Of a stretch of 64,000 nt of DNA, positions 24,266-36,128 are shown piece after piece (the first letter of the stretch is position 1; the number at the start of each line of letters is the position of its first letter). The stretch covers positions 1,089,089 to 1,153,088 of the forward strand of contig CADCXC010000013.1 in NCBI GenBank assembly GCA_902806595.1, read 5' to 3'. Made by a program: the position numbers and the translations under genes. Source of the stretch: Pyrenopolyporus hunteri (Eukaryota > Ascomycota > Sordariomycetes > Xylariales > Hypoxylaceae). The notes beneath the pieces were generated by a model. The model did not search any database and was not told the DNA's origin. It was given only the letters and a program-made list of their open reading frames with translations.

Positions 24266-24994
24266 CATATTAGCTGACAGATATGCCGAACTTGCCAGTG
24301 ACACTTGCGTGTGTACCTAGGTACTTAGGTAAGCACAGTTGTCTACAGATTCCGAACAGCCTGCCAGTAATCTACGTTCCTACAGAATCTATACCAATAC
24401 CACTCAAGCTCGGGAATAACTTTACTTATACTTCGGGCCCTAGAAGTCAACTAACTGTTCACATACTGCCGATTTATATCCTTCTTAGAAGTCTCGTATA
24501 TTTTGGACTTATAGGTCTAAGCTGTATCTGGCATAGCCAAGGCTTTTTCCTACGATCTAAAAATAGCTCCCGGAATTAGCGCCTGGAACTGCCATCCAAG
24601 ACCCGCATTAGTACCACTATCCCGGGTCCTGAGCCGGTATAAGACCGGGGTCATATATCCCGGACAGGGATCATAGCTTTTCGCAAGGCACGACGTAGGT
24701 TTGAACGATATTTCGCGGACTAGGCTATACATATTTGAATGCTTGGCTACTAGGTACCATGTGCTCTTTGGGACTCATATGCTCTTATTAGGGTCTCTCT
24801 CAGCGTAGGAAATCTTATCAATCGACTATCAAGGGTGACGATCGGAAGTTTTTGTTTCCTTGTTTCCCGTAGCATTTGAATCCTTGACGGTTACTCCAAC
24901 GGCCGGCTTTCCTACCTCGGCTCGTTCGTTTAAACCGAACACTGACGTACGAGCGAAAACAGAGACCGAAATGGACAATAATAACAACGTAGCA
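24266..24994. other. Intergenic region
   Basis: Between the MITE-like element and the 3' end of the RRM gene. It holds GTGTACCTAGGTACTTAGGT at 24311 and a short open frame (24283..24579) that starts inside the duplicated target region and has no domain. Not called as a gene. Confidence 0.5.
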
Positions 24995-26592
24995 TTATCC
25001 CCTCCCGAAACTAAGCTCCATTAGAACTATCCCATCAAGATAAACCTGATCCCGGCATCGCTTGCTGATGCTATCCTTGTTGTCTTCGCTCTGTGCAAGG
25101 ACAGCATATCGGTTTCTTATGTATTTGGCCGCCTCTTTGCCGCGGGCATTGTTTGGTGGCGTTGGCGTAACCTTGGCCTGTCTGTTGCACGTATCAGCGG
25201 CATACAAGATGGCCGAACTTGCGTACTTCCTATAGAAAGCTCGTTAGATAGGTATCTCCTTGGACATAATGTGGTAAGAGAAACTCACGATCGGCTCATC
25301 AAGCACGCCTTAGCAAAACTAGCGCAGGAAATAGAATTGGTCTCGATGGTACAATGGCGGAGTGAAAATTCAACCTTGACAACGACGAGATTGTGAATGT
25401 GATCAAGATCCTCTTTGATTTCCTCCTCGGTCAGGTAATGTCGACAATTTCGGATAAAGAGACTTCGAGTTGCGCCCCGGCCAATCCTCTTCACTAAATC
25501 GGTGCTAGGCCGGGATTGATTCGACGACCAAGAAACGACGGCCTATATTGCCAGTAAGTAGTTGGTCAAGTAAAGGAAAACGAACCAACTAACCCGAGAA
25601 TTGTTTATGAAGATACCATTTTTCTTTGAATATGAATAGAAAGCCTCCGCATCTTCTGCTTTGATAAAGGAAACAGTTGCTACCTGGCACTTATTCTGGG
25701 GTGTCATCGACACTTCCCGCAAGGGGCCACCGTGAACAGCACTGGTAACATCATGATAACTTGTATTCATTGGGAGACCCGATATCACCACTGATATATT
25801 CTGGTTTTGGGATCCTTCGCTACTGGTAGAACTGGGGCCCGTCGATTCAGATTTCGCCTCGACATCCGGTTTCGCGTATCCTTTATTTTTCGCGCCACCC
25901 GCCTTGTGCTTGCTTACATCATCGCGTCGCGAAGGGATGATGTATTTATCTCTTTCCTGCTGGTAGGCTTTGTTGAGGGAATGTACGAGATGTAACTGAG
26001 GCGTATTGTGCTCGATTAGGATCTGTTATTTCCTGTTAGTTTTCGCCGAGACAGTACGAAGGACTGCCGCATTTCGTGGCTAAGATAATATCATAGATCT
26101 GATGTCTACGCGCATGGATAAGTAAGATTTACCGCAAGTCCCTTTTCGTCCAAACCTGCTCGTAGAAGGGTTTCTCTCATGTTCTCTATAAGAAGGTCAG
26201 AACAGGGAGGTAGCTGCAAGAAAAATTAATGGATTAGATGTAATACCATATTGGCGGTGGGAAAGGAAAAGCTCATGATACTTGTCCATCGGTAGACACA
26301 TGAACGAGGCCGGCTGGTTGTGGCGAAGTTCGTCCACATGCTGGTAGTCAACGGGCTAGATGACTAGGTTAGGCTGAGTTTTCTGCAATATTATAAAGAT
26401 GTAGTACATACGGCGTTGGCCCTATTGAGAAAGTACGTAGGTATATGTTTAGCCATGACATCACGGGTGGGCTAGTAGGGAAGAATTTCCAATCCCGCCG
26501 CGGGTAGTATTGAGTTTTGTGTCGACTTACCTTTGCAAAAGATTTAGGAAATAGGCCTCGTCGACCGTAACTGTGTTCCCCATCATAGCCAT
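24995..26592 (-). CDS. RNA-binding protein with two RRM domains
   Basis: Exons in order: 26531..26592 (MAMMGNTVTVDEAYFLNLLQ), a second exon ending at 26247 (about 26340 or 26355 to 26247: SFMCLPMDKYHELFLSHRQY), 26133..26185, 25594..26022, 25289..25542 and 24995..25229. All junctions from exon 2 onward close in phase. The exon 1-2 junction does not, so a micro-exon or another site is missing there. The first RRM starts with SVVISGLPMNTSYHDV and contains CQVATVSFIKAEDAEAFYSY. The second has TRSLFIRNCRHYLTEEEIKE, VVVKVEF and CASFAKACLMSR. The N-terminus matches a fungal RRM family that begins VTVDxxYF. Total length is about 380 residues, ending in a basic/Asn-rich tail. Probably an mRNA-binding regulator; targets unknown. 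Confidence 0.8.
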
Positions 26593-27400
26593 TTTATCGG
26601 TATTGTTAGGGAAGAGAAACAGAACGGCTTGACATGCTTAACGGCAAGAAACTACGAAGAAGATTTTTTTTGTGGGTGCGTGTGCGCGCGTGTGTATGTG
26701 TGTTTTGAGATGGGAAAGGGAGGTCTGGTCGACGAGGGGTAAAAAAGAACAAAATGGAACTGAGCAACGCGGCAGGTATTAGGGTCTTAGGAAATAGCGG
26801 TAACTCAGGGCAACCAACCCAAGCTAATATCGCGGGTGTCAATGGCGCCTGATTGATACTGGCGGAACCTTTGATATTTGTGAATTCGGTTGCTGGGTAT
26901 CTGACAATAGGGTACCTAGCCACCTAAAGCATGGCGGGAAGTTTCCTGATAGGTAGGTACCTCTGATTAATCATCTTGCCCTTGAGATATCTTTTGGTGG
27001 TCTGTAGTCGATTCAATAAAAGAAGCTGTTGGCATATGCCTACTAGGCGCGCGCCTAGGTTCGTTTGCTTTTGCTCAGGTCGCATGAATTATATTTAATA
27101 TTCTACGGCTCAGGGCCATCTCCCATTAGGTTACATCTATATAATTGCCTGTATATGGCGAAGCTTGGGCTAACTCAACTTCGAGATCGGATGGATAAGT
27201 TGTAAGAGTGGAAAAGGGGCAGGGGGGAGGGCGAATTTGGCGCTGGACAGCTAAACTAGGTACCTATCTACGAAAAATGGCTACACCAAACTGACAATAG
27301 GACAAAGAAGGAAACAAATTTCGAATCAAACATAAAGCGCAGGGCGCCCACCTAGCTAGGCACTTCGTCCCATACAGATACTCTTCAACTGGAGCCTGAC
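26593..27400. other. Intergenic region
   Basis: Promoter side of the RRM gene and 3' flank of the monooxygenase. A GT/GC alternating tract (26671..26703, Z-DNA-prone) lies in the putative leader. TAGGTAGGTACCT occurs at 26950. No gene supported. Confidence 0.5.
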
Positions 27401-29471
27401 TCAACTTATTTGAGCGGACCGTTCCTCTCCGGCCAATTCTTTCAACTTCTCCCCAGGGGGAGCACTGACAAAATCGCAATTGAGGTAGGTCGTAATGTCA
27501 GCACCAGGAGTGAACTCGCTGCAGTGGAAGCCACTTCCTAGGAACCCGAAGCGGTTGTTGCCGTGGTACTGGATCTCGTAGTCTTCCCATTGAGGATCCT
27601 GTACCGCATCCATGAACGCAATCCGCGTCCCGGGCCACATGACAAGAGGCCCGTCGACCTTCCCCTGCTTGAACCAGCTTGAGCAAGGGTCCTCCCAAAC
27701 CGTCCTGCCCCTTCCGAAGTACGCTCGGCAGTGCTCTTGGAAATCGCCCACCGCCTGTCTCTTAGGAGTGATCCTTCGAATATGCTGGACGTACATCTTC
27801 CGGATGACCTTGACAACGTGTTGAGACACGGCCGTTAACAATGGTGGGAGGGACCCCTGAGCAACTGGGGTGAAGGGGCCCGCGAACATGAAGTAATTGG
27901 GCATGTTCAGAGCGGAAATTCCAAGGTATGACTCGGGTACTTCTTTCCACTGCTCCTGAAGGACCGTGTTGTTTAACCCGATGACCGGGAAGCGAGGACG
28001 ATAGGAAGTGTCGAATCCGGTTGCGCAAATGATGACATCGCATTCGTAATGATTGCCTCGCTGGTCTGTGAACCCTGATGGTGTAATGCTATGCACCATC
28101 TCCGTAAAGACCGTCGTTTTCTCGCCAGCCAATGCTTCGAGATACCCGTTTCCAGGAGTGGGCCTTCGACAGCCCACGTTGAAAGTCTTGGGGATAACTT
28201 GATCTATGAGCTGTGGTTTAGCGCTGAGTTTGATTCTCATTTCGTTATATGAATACTATTATCGATATTAGCATGGGAACGTCTAGAAGATCTCGAATAC
28301 GTGGTAATGAACCTCATTCAAGTCCTGAGATTCCTTGCTATTCTTCAAAATAGCCCTGTAGCGCTGGTTCAGGTCGGATTCGACCAATTTGCGGTACTGT
28401 CTGTATTTTTCTGGGTCTTCGCGCCAAAGGGCCTTGTCCTCTGACGTATCTGTTGGTTTATCTGCGTCAGCATCAAGCAGAGCCCGGGAGCTGTGTACAT
28501 CCTCTTACAAGCAAAATTACCACCGTCTTTACCAGCGAACTTTTGCCCAAACGCCACAGTGATCCACGTCGGACTTCTCACCCAAGTGTACAACTTTGAG
28601 ACTTGGGGATATATAGAAGCGACAACTTGAACACCAGAGCTCCCGGAACCAATAACGGCAACCCTCTTGCCAGTAAGGTCATAGCCTTCCTGGTATCTTG
28701 CTGTATGGAACACGGGGCCTTTGAACTTTTCAAGACCAGGAATGTTGGGCCATTTCCAGGCGCTATATCTCATTGTTAGCGATATAAGTACGCCGCCAGG
28801 AATGGGCGTTTCTTTAGGTACTTTAGAAAGCCTCCTCCGTTGAGGAATATGTGACACTCTTCTTCCCATTGCTTCGAGCCATCGGTCTTCGCCAAAAGCA
28901 GCGTCCACGTGGCTCTGTCGTCATTCCAGCAGGCCTTCTTAACCTCTGTGTTGAGTTCAATATATTTCATCAGTCCCTCGTCGACGGCAATGCCTTTCAT
29001 ATACTGCCAGATCTCCTTGGAACTACTGTAGAAGTGCGAAAAGTCGCTATTCGGTCGCCAGGCAAATTGATACGAGACACTTGGTCCATCACAAGCACAC
29101 CCTGGGTATCGATTCTCGTACCATGTCCCTCCGACGTCCGCGTTCTTTTCGGCGCATTTAATCTCAATATTCATCCCCTTGAGGCCTATGGTGGCATGGT
29201 GTAGGAAATCAATACCCGCTGCACCGGCCCCCATCATAATAATTTTTAGTGGTTTTCCATTGAACCCGGGCCATTGCTCGCCGATTGTGTGGTTCAAGAC
29301 ACTGTAACCGCTGGGGGTAGGCTTAGCCCATTCCTCATAATGTACCGGTCGTTCCTTGGAAGCTGGGTGAGGCCCGGCAGTGTTACTGCCTATTCTTATC
29401 TCAGAAGTATCGGTTATCCCTTGGTCATAATGGGCCATGCTGGATGGATTCTCCTGTAACCCGCTGGCCAT
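27401..29471 (-). CDS. Baeyer-Villiger-type flavin monooxygenase
   Basis: Four exons (28822..29471, 28509..28762, 28313..28449, 27401..28255) join in phase to give 631 residues. The enzyme class inserts oxygen into ketones or hydroxylates small molecules using FAD and NADPH. The FAD-binding fold is IIMMGAGAAGIDFLHHA at about residue 77, followed by GGTWYENRYPGCACD. The BVMO fingerprint is FKGPVFHTARYQEGYD, just before the NADPH fold VAVIGSGSSGVQV. Later come VGCRRPTPGNGYLEAL and IICATGFDTSYRPRFPV. The usual Trp of the fingerprint (FxGxxxHxxxW) is Tyr here. It leads three co-oriented accessory genes (permease and old yellow enzyme upstream on the same strand). The substrate cannot be told from sequence. 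Confidence 0.92.
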
Positions 29472-30643
29472 GAACTAATTGTTCGTTAGATGAATTTCTC
29501 GTAGATGATTCCTGGGTCTGTACGGGGCTCAGCCTTATTCTCTCTGCGCTGGTAAACTAGCTTTCGCCACTCTAGATACCATCTGTGGGAAGATTACGAT
29601 TACCCCACGGAGTCTGCTACTCTGCATTGAAACGTCGAATAATAATGAGATTTCACCAATAGAAGTCGCTTTAGACTTGATATGAGGATTTGTACCCCGC
29701 TGCGCAGTACTTGCCTATCTACCTACCTAGGGTCTTAAGTCTGAGTTACGCCGTTACGCCGTTGTCTATACTTATTCAGGTGGCTTTCCGCGTGTCTCGC
29801 TCGCGTGTAATGTTCAAGTGATGAAGGTCGTAAGGGAATGGCCTTACTAAGTGGCTTATGTATATGAAAATTAATTGGAAACTGTCCGGTAAGCATTTCA
29901 CCCTTCGAAAAGCCCATATAATTCTCTAAAATGCTTTCCTTTTATGGCATCTTCTCAAGTAATACTGATATTCCTATTGGTTCGGATTTTACTGACCTTT
30001 TTTTCATCAACGCGTAACACCTGTGGGTATCAAGTTCCTCTAGTAGTGCTTATAATAACGTCTATCTAGGTAAGTTCTGGTCTTGATATACGGCTTGGTT
30101 CCCCAAATAAAGGAGTAGTCGAGACGGAACGGATCTACCTTTGAGAAACTGGTTGACAATATGTCTCAACATACTAGGACTTTGAAGGTGGGGCAGACTG
30201 CGGATTCAGGGGTTCAGGGGTAACTCGCGATAGAAGCAAAACGCATATGCCATGCGTCGGTTCGGGTCCAAGGTTCTCTATTTAGGTCAAACTAGTTTGA
30301 AATCGAGTATTTAATCCATCTCATTCGCCGTATAGGAATACTCTGACATAGGCAGATATTACCCCTAGGGTTAGGGTTAGGGTTTGAAGGCCGATTCGTT
30401 TGCCTACGAGTATTATTCACATTACCGGGGAATTATACTCTAAGCGGAATGCTATTTTGATTATTAGGTACTATATATTAATATTCTATCTATTCTAGCC
30501 TCAGAGTCGACGCCACAAAAACAATTGTTCTAGAAGAGTAGTATTCGAAAGGATTTACGGTGGTGCCAACCACACAGATCGAGTCCATGGCAGACGCGCC
30601 CAAGCCTAGATCCCTCTCGTAACTCCTAAGTACGAACCCAGGT
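29472..30643. other. Intergenic region with telomere-like repeat
   Basis: About 1.2 kb between the permease stop and the monooxygenase start, so it contains the monooxygenase promoter. A run of AGGGTTAGGGTTAGGGTTT lies at 30367..30385. No gene supported. Confidence 0.6.
30367..30385. repeat. Interstitial TTAGGG repeat
   Basis: Three consecutive TTAGGG-type units, the canonical filamentous-fungal telomere sequence, in an intergenic region about 0.9 kb upstream of the monooxygenase start. Confidence 0.85.
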
Positions 30644-32315
30644 TTAGAGCATGTACCGGAAACCTTTTTGCAGCCTTCTCGCCGTTTCGATATCGGTTCC
30701 CTCTTCTGCAGCCGTCCTTCGTAGCCTACGAAGTTCCCGCTCTGTCAACAGAGTATCCTCGTCATCCAGACGAGCCAACTGCTTGTTCCGCCTGACGAGA
30801 AGATATCGTAGAAGAACAGCGCAAAACCCAGCAACTACTGCTAGACCAATATTAATCACCATCGCCAATATATAACGAGGGCCGAAGTAGATGAACGATG
30901 TCCAGACGCTGGCGCTACTAGCAATGGTATTCGCGATGGCGAGCGCGGCGGCCCGTTTCGCCGGCGGCCGCGGTATACAGCTGGAAATCCAGGCGATGAT
31001 AGTGACGGTAACCGAAAATATCGGAAGCATAAGGAATAAGCTGAGATATCTGGGCCCAAAGCTATCCGTGGCCATGAAGATGACGCACCCCAGGATGACT
31101 ATGGGAAGTGGGTAGATATAGAACCAGAATCGGGTTTTATACCTGTCCGACAGCCAGGAATGTATGAGGCACCAAGCCGCATTGAAAAGGTATGGAGGAG
31201 CGCAGAGGAGGAGAGACTTCACTTTGCTGCCGCCGAGTGAAGCCGTGAGGGAAGGGAAAAAGTATTGCAGCCCGGCAACGCCGATGACGCACATATATCC
31301 GAATGAAATGACATAAGTGTTAATATCCGTAACGGCCATCTTGAGTCCTTTCAGCTGCGACATGTTGCCAGGCTTGTCGATATCGGCCTCGGCAGCTTCA
31401 ATAGCCAAACGGCGAATCGCCACACGTCGCTCCTCTTCAGTCAATCCTTTCCAGGTCTCGGGGAAATCGGGTAGAAAGAAGTAGACGAGGATTCCGACAA
31501 ACATCGTCATGGAGCCTTCGATGATATAAAGCCATTGCCAGGGGGAAATGCCCCGCGCATGTCCTAAGCCACCGAGAATACCTGCCGCGACGAGATTGCC
31601 GAAGGCGCCAGAAAGCAAGTTACCAGAGAAGAATATCGCCATTCGGAAGCTTAATTCCTCTTTCGTATACCATTTCGACAGAGAGAATAGAATACCGGGT
31701 AGATACGGCGCCTCTATACGAGTTAATTAGCAAGCGGGAGAATTAAGGGGGGAATATGAGGGTGATCATCAAACGTTTACCAACAAGGCCCAGTATAAGC
31801 CTACACGCCACAAGGCTCCGGAACCCTTTACAAAGTGAAGTCAACCCAGATACGAGGCCCCATGCACAAGTAAAGAGTCCCAGGTGAACGGAAGGCCGGC
31901 CGAACCAGTTAAGGATCATGTTCCCGGGAAGTTGGCCTATGAGGTAACCGACGAAGAAGACCGACAGACCTAAGATTCGTCAGTTTTAGGTTTTCATTTC
32001 GAGTCCGAGATATTGAGACCTACCCGTCTGATACTGAGTGTCACTAAGGCCTAAATCATCCTCTAGTCCCTGCAGTCGCGCCGACGCGTAATTGTTCCGG
32101 TCGATATAATTCATGATATACACGAGGATCGCAAGAGGTAGTATGAGGAGATCGACTTTCCGTCGGAGCTTGCTGGCGCTAATTTCCTCATCCGGTGTCA
32201 GTTGTGCTGAGATAGCTTCTTCATGGGAGGCCATAGTTTTATTGTCAGGGGTATCTTGACCGCCGACGGTTTGGGGGGCTTGATCTCGAAGTTGTTCCTC
32301 CATGGCTAGAAGCAT
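30644..32315 (-). CDS. MFS permease, anion:cation symporter (ACS) family
   Basis: Three exons (32024..32315, 31781..31969, 30644..31713) join in phase to give 516 residues. A hydrophilic N-terminus leads to TM1 (VDLLILPLAILVYIMNYIDR) and NNYASARLQGLEDDLGLSDTQ, the hallmark of the allantoate/nicotinate/pantothenate permease family. TM2 (GLSVFFVGYLIGQLPGNMIL) and the loop NWFGRPSVHLG follow. GLVEAPYLPGILFSLSKWYT is the TM4-5 signature. About 12 membrane segments are expected. The central loop has FFLPDFPETWKGLTEEERR. Members import organic anions (nicotinate, allantoate, biotin precursors, short carboxylates) at the plasma membrane; this substrate is unknown. ATG 32303 is an alternative start. 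The position between two flavoenzymes suggests uptake or export for the same pathway. Confidence 0.93.
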
Positions 32316-33156
32316 GCTCTTTGGCTAATGGTGAGGTTGGAAGCTATGCATTTCGTTCAGAGGGTGCCGTAGGTTCCCCGCTGGTTTATAAATATAATAA
32401 ACATGTTCTGGACCTTCGAAATATAGGCTAGATGGACTCGACTTCGACATCTCCTGACCTACTCGCTGGTTAGGGTAGGTGTGCATAACTCAGCAGTCTA
32501 GAGCCTGAACCACGGCACGCTGGTAATTGGACTTGGAGCATGGAGGGTGGTATTCTGCTTAGTCTACCGTATAGAGACATAAGCTGAGTGCCAAACGCCG
32601 CGAGAAACCTCGAACATCGCAGGAAGCCGCCTACGATCATGGGTGGTGTGTTTGAAAATGGCCTATTTTCCAGGGAAGAATCATAAGCAGACTTTACTTC
32701 TCGTCTATGAATGCATCCATCTGGTTATCTCACGCCTAGTATAGGCTACCAGTTTTAGGGTTGTTCTCGCAAAGACCATACCCTCTTGGCAACCAAGAGA
32801 CCTCCATAACCCCAGTAGGGTCTTTCTCTATTAATATAACCTATCAGGCCGTCCTCTGTAAGTACCGTAGCCCTCAAATCGTCTCGCCGATAGAATCATC
32901 CCTCCTCATGTCCGCGCTCCGTATAAGTCAATGGTTCGAGAAAATCTGACGGGGAGCTTTATTATTACTAAGCTGAGTATAAAAATAGTACGAACATTCC
33001 ACGGTAACTATCTTCCCCGCCATATGGAAGTTAATATCTGGTAGATAGATAGGTAGGTGGGTTGGTTGGTAGGTGTGCAACGCTCGGGATTTGGCGGTCA
33101 ATGGCTCAAACCCCCTCCTTCTGAAAACCGATATATCACCACCACGGATGGGATGG
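32316..33156. other. Intergenic region
   Basis: About 0.84 kb between the old yellow enzyme stop and the permease start. I see no gene, only frames with no recognisable domain. Confidence 0.5.
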
Positions 33157-34278
33157 TTATGCTTGTGCGGCCGCCTTTTTCCAAGCCTCACTAAAGTCAT
33201 AATCGATGTATCCACGGGGGCTCTTAGCTGTGTAGAAGGTGTCGCGATTGTAAGGAGCCAGGGGGATATTGTGGCTTAGCCTATAGGCCAAATCTGGATT
33301 AGAGATAAAATATCTCCCGAATGCAAACGCGGCTGGCTGATCTTTCAGATACGTCTCAAGAGCTTGGTTAGCTTTGCTCGCAGAGTACCCCCCAGCGAGT
33401 ATGATCGGGCCGACTTTCCCCCAAGCTTCGATAGCAAAATCCAGACTTCCCTTCTCCTGCGCCTCCCAGTCTTCCCTGTCGCGGTTCCCAAAGATCCGCG
33501 GCTCAATGAGATGAAGGTATGCGAGACCAAGGCCTCTAAGGTGGGAAATCAGATGAGTGAATTGAGGGATTGTTTCTTTCATCCCCATGCCCTGGAAAGT
33601 ACTGAATGGTGAGAGACGAACGGCCGTCCGATCTGGACCGATGGCCTCGGAAACCGCCTTGACAACTTCGAGGCAGAATCTCGAGCGATTCTCGACGCTC
33701 CCTCCCCATTCATCGGTACGGTTGTTGCAGGTATCTTGAGTGAATTGGTCTATCAAGTATCCATTGGCGGCGTGGATTTCAACACCATCCGCACCCGCAG
33801 CGATAGCGTTTTTGGCAGCTTGAGCGAACCACCGGATGCATTCCCAGATCTCCTCCGAAGTCATCGGCCTTGGGGCTGGGCTCTGCTTATCGAGAGGAAT
33901 ATTGCCGCTACTCACCATTTCCAGGCCAAGTTCCTCCAGAGCTTCCTTTCGGGCCGCCCTGCCAAGGCACCAAATCTGTATAAAAATATAGCAGCCTTTC
34001 TTGTGTACCTCGTCGGCTATGCGCTTCCACCCCTCGATTTGCTGGCTGGTATATATTCCGGGGACGTTCTGGTCTCTACCCCGAGCTCTCTCGTCAATGA
34101 AGGTGGCTTCGGCGATGAGGAGCGTCCCAGGCACACAGGCCCTTTGGGAATAGTACTCTAACATCATGTCCGGTGGAACATGTTCGTCGTTTGCTCTTAA
34201 CCGGGTTAAGGGTGCGAGGACAATGCGATGCTTCAAGGCACAGCGGCCTATCTGTAGAGGTTCCGTTAGGTGTGACAT
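33157..34278 (-). CDS. Old yellow enzyme family NADH:flavin oxidoreductase
   Basis: A single exon of 373 residues, the usual length for the family. An FMN-dependent TIM barrel that reduces activated C=C bonds of enones with NAD(P)H. FMN-binding LAPLTRLRAND is at about 22-32. PGTLLIAEATFIDERARGRD and the IFIQIWCLGRAA strand follow. The substrate-binding pair is EIHAANGYLIDQF, with the H-x-x-N arrangement, then RTDEWGGSVENRSRF and AVRLSPFSTFQG. The phosphate-binding end is IILAGGYSA and AFAFGRYFISNPDL. No targeting sequence. Such enzymes occur both in detoxification and in fungal secondary-metabolite clusters (ergot alkaloid type). It is closest of the trio to the RIP block. Confidence 0.95.
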   Translation of the reverse strand: MSHLTEPLQIGRCALKHRIVLAPLTRLRANDEHVPPDMMLEYYSQRACVPGTLLIAEATFIDERARGRDQNVPGIYTSQQIEGWKRIADEVHKKGCYIFIQIWCLGRAARKEALEELGLEMVSSGNIPLDKQSPAPRPMTSEEIWECIRWFAQAAKNAIAAGADGVEIHAANGYLIDQFTQDTCNNRTDEWGGSVENRSRFCLEVVKAVSEAIGPDRTAVRLSPFSTFQGMGMKETIPQFTHLISHLRGLGLAYLHLIEPRIFGNRDREDWEAQEKGSLDFAIEAWGKVGPIILAGGYSASKANQALETYLKDQPAAFAFGRYFISNPDLAYRLSHNIPLAPYNRDTFYTAKSPRGYIDYDFSEAWKKAAAQA

Positions 34279-35790
34279 TGTCGGGAGCTGACGCGAATAT
34301 TTATTTAGTATGGGGAAGAGGGCTCGTGTGGAAGATTAACATCAAATCTGGAGACCCGGGTAGCGAACCAGTGGGCCCCTTTTATGGTATTTCAAAGCGC
34401 CTGGAATCACCGATTTCGCTGGCCTTGGGTAGTACCTAGTTAAGGGCCGAAACACCGACTTCATTATATGAGGGATGACACTGCTTACGTGCGGCCGTCT
34501 CCCACTCGGGTCTTCATGAAAATAGCGGTAAAAAAGAGATGTTCCCAGATTCTCACAATACTGTTTCGTACACGGGTATAGGCCACCCGACGCCAAACGC
34601 CACTATCGTGTCCATAATACCAAGGCCAAACGTTCCATCGAACCGGTCTAGCCCAGTATGAAGATGTTTGAGGTAGTTCTTTGTTGCTCATAGGGCGACG
34701 CCTTTGGGATAAGAGCTCACACTCGATCTTGACGCTCGAAGCTCCCTATTGGTTATAGTTTCGCCTAGGCACTCAAGGCTTTGACGCTACCTACCCCTCC
34801 GCCAGAATTGCCAACATTTTTAACTAATGCAACATGATTTATAATAGTATGACACGATCCTGTAAATGGGGCGGATGGGAAGCGATTGCCGACGAGATTA
34901 GGAATCTTGATTACCAGTGCTGATGCTGTGTCAATGCTACCAATGATGTAGTTCCTGGAGAATTGGTCCTCATCCAACTCGGTACAAGGGGACGCCACCG
35001 CGTAGGGGAGTTGGGATTGGTATACATGTAAATCTTCCGTCTGCTTCGGAGATAGCATGTTAGAAGCCGAGCTTAAAAGATGACCCAGGTAACTGTCCTG
35101 GGGGGGCACAATCATCATATATCTACAAGGGGTAAGGTCAGGTTCCCTAATCGTACCTAACCATCGAACTCAAGTTAGTGAGGATATGTGTTTGTTCGAG
35201 TTTATAGCGTTTATCTCCTAGGCCGGTTATAATCGAAAAGCCGAAAAATCGAAACGCCGGAGGTAAAGGGTGGAAGGACGAGTCTAACGGCACCAGGGCC
35301 AGTGAAAATGATGATTGCTTTATTTTAGTCATCCACCGCATCCGTTTCGTAATTGTGTTAAACGACCTCGATAAGTACCTAGGTAGGTACTTAAGGGAGG
35401 CAAGCAAACAGATAACATGGTGACATGGACGTTTTACTTTCCCCTCCCCGCGATCACGTAAAACGGAAAGGAATCGTTAGGCCGCGATGGGCTATGCCGT
35501 GTATAATATATATATAGGCATATATAGGGCTAACCGGATCATTTATTGATAAGTATATGATGAACATATCGGGTTCTTGTATTACTTAGGTAGGTAGGAT
35601 CGCGTATAGCTGGGCTTTCTTAAAAGTCAGGTCGTATAAGAGAAGAAGAAAAAGACAACGCCTCCTCCGTCGCGGGTATTTAAGAGAAAACCGGCCCTAT
35701 TTTTAGGTTCGGCAGTAAATCACCTAATGTTGCTGTGGATCTTAAGGCTGGGATGGCATGTCACCCGATCGGTTCTAGCTTATATTAAGT
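34279..35790. other. Intergenic region leading into the first AT block
   Basis: Contains the promoter of the old yellow enzyme. A minus-strand frame of 117 codons at 34765..35118 and smaller ones show no domain; one might be a decayed gene fragment. AAGTACCTAGGTAGGTACTT is at 35373. Composition shifts sharply to AT near 35790. Confidence 0.5.
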
Positions 35791-36128
35791 CCCAAAGTAC
35801 TTAAGTATTTATTTAATTATTATTATGTAAGTTATATAATATAAAATACGCCATTTTATTAATAATTACGGGTTAATAAGATTTTATTTTAAAAAAATAA
35901 ATATATAAAATATTAAAATATTAAATTATATTATAAAAAATTAATATATATTTTTTTATATAAATTAATATATAAAAATATAAAATAAAGTTTTATTTAT
36001 ATCGTTTTTTTTTTAAATTATTAAAATAATATACGATATTTTAAAAATTATAAAAATATTTTAATTTTAATTTTAAAAGTTAAAAAATTTTTTTAATATA
36101 TTTTAAAATTTTTTAAAAATAAATTTAA

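Noticed and set aside
33070..33150. tRNA-like stretch (a GTTTGAGCC string on the minus strand and GGTG...CACC ends)
   Set aside because: Stems do not form a cloverleaf and the internal boxes are badly spaced.
34765..35118. 117-codon minus-strand frame near AT block 1
   Set aside because: No recognisable motif and no supporting exon structure; may be a decayed fragment but cannot be supported.
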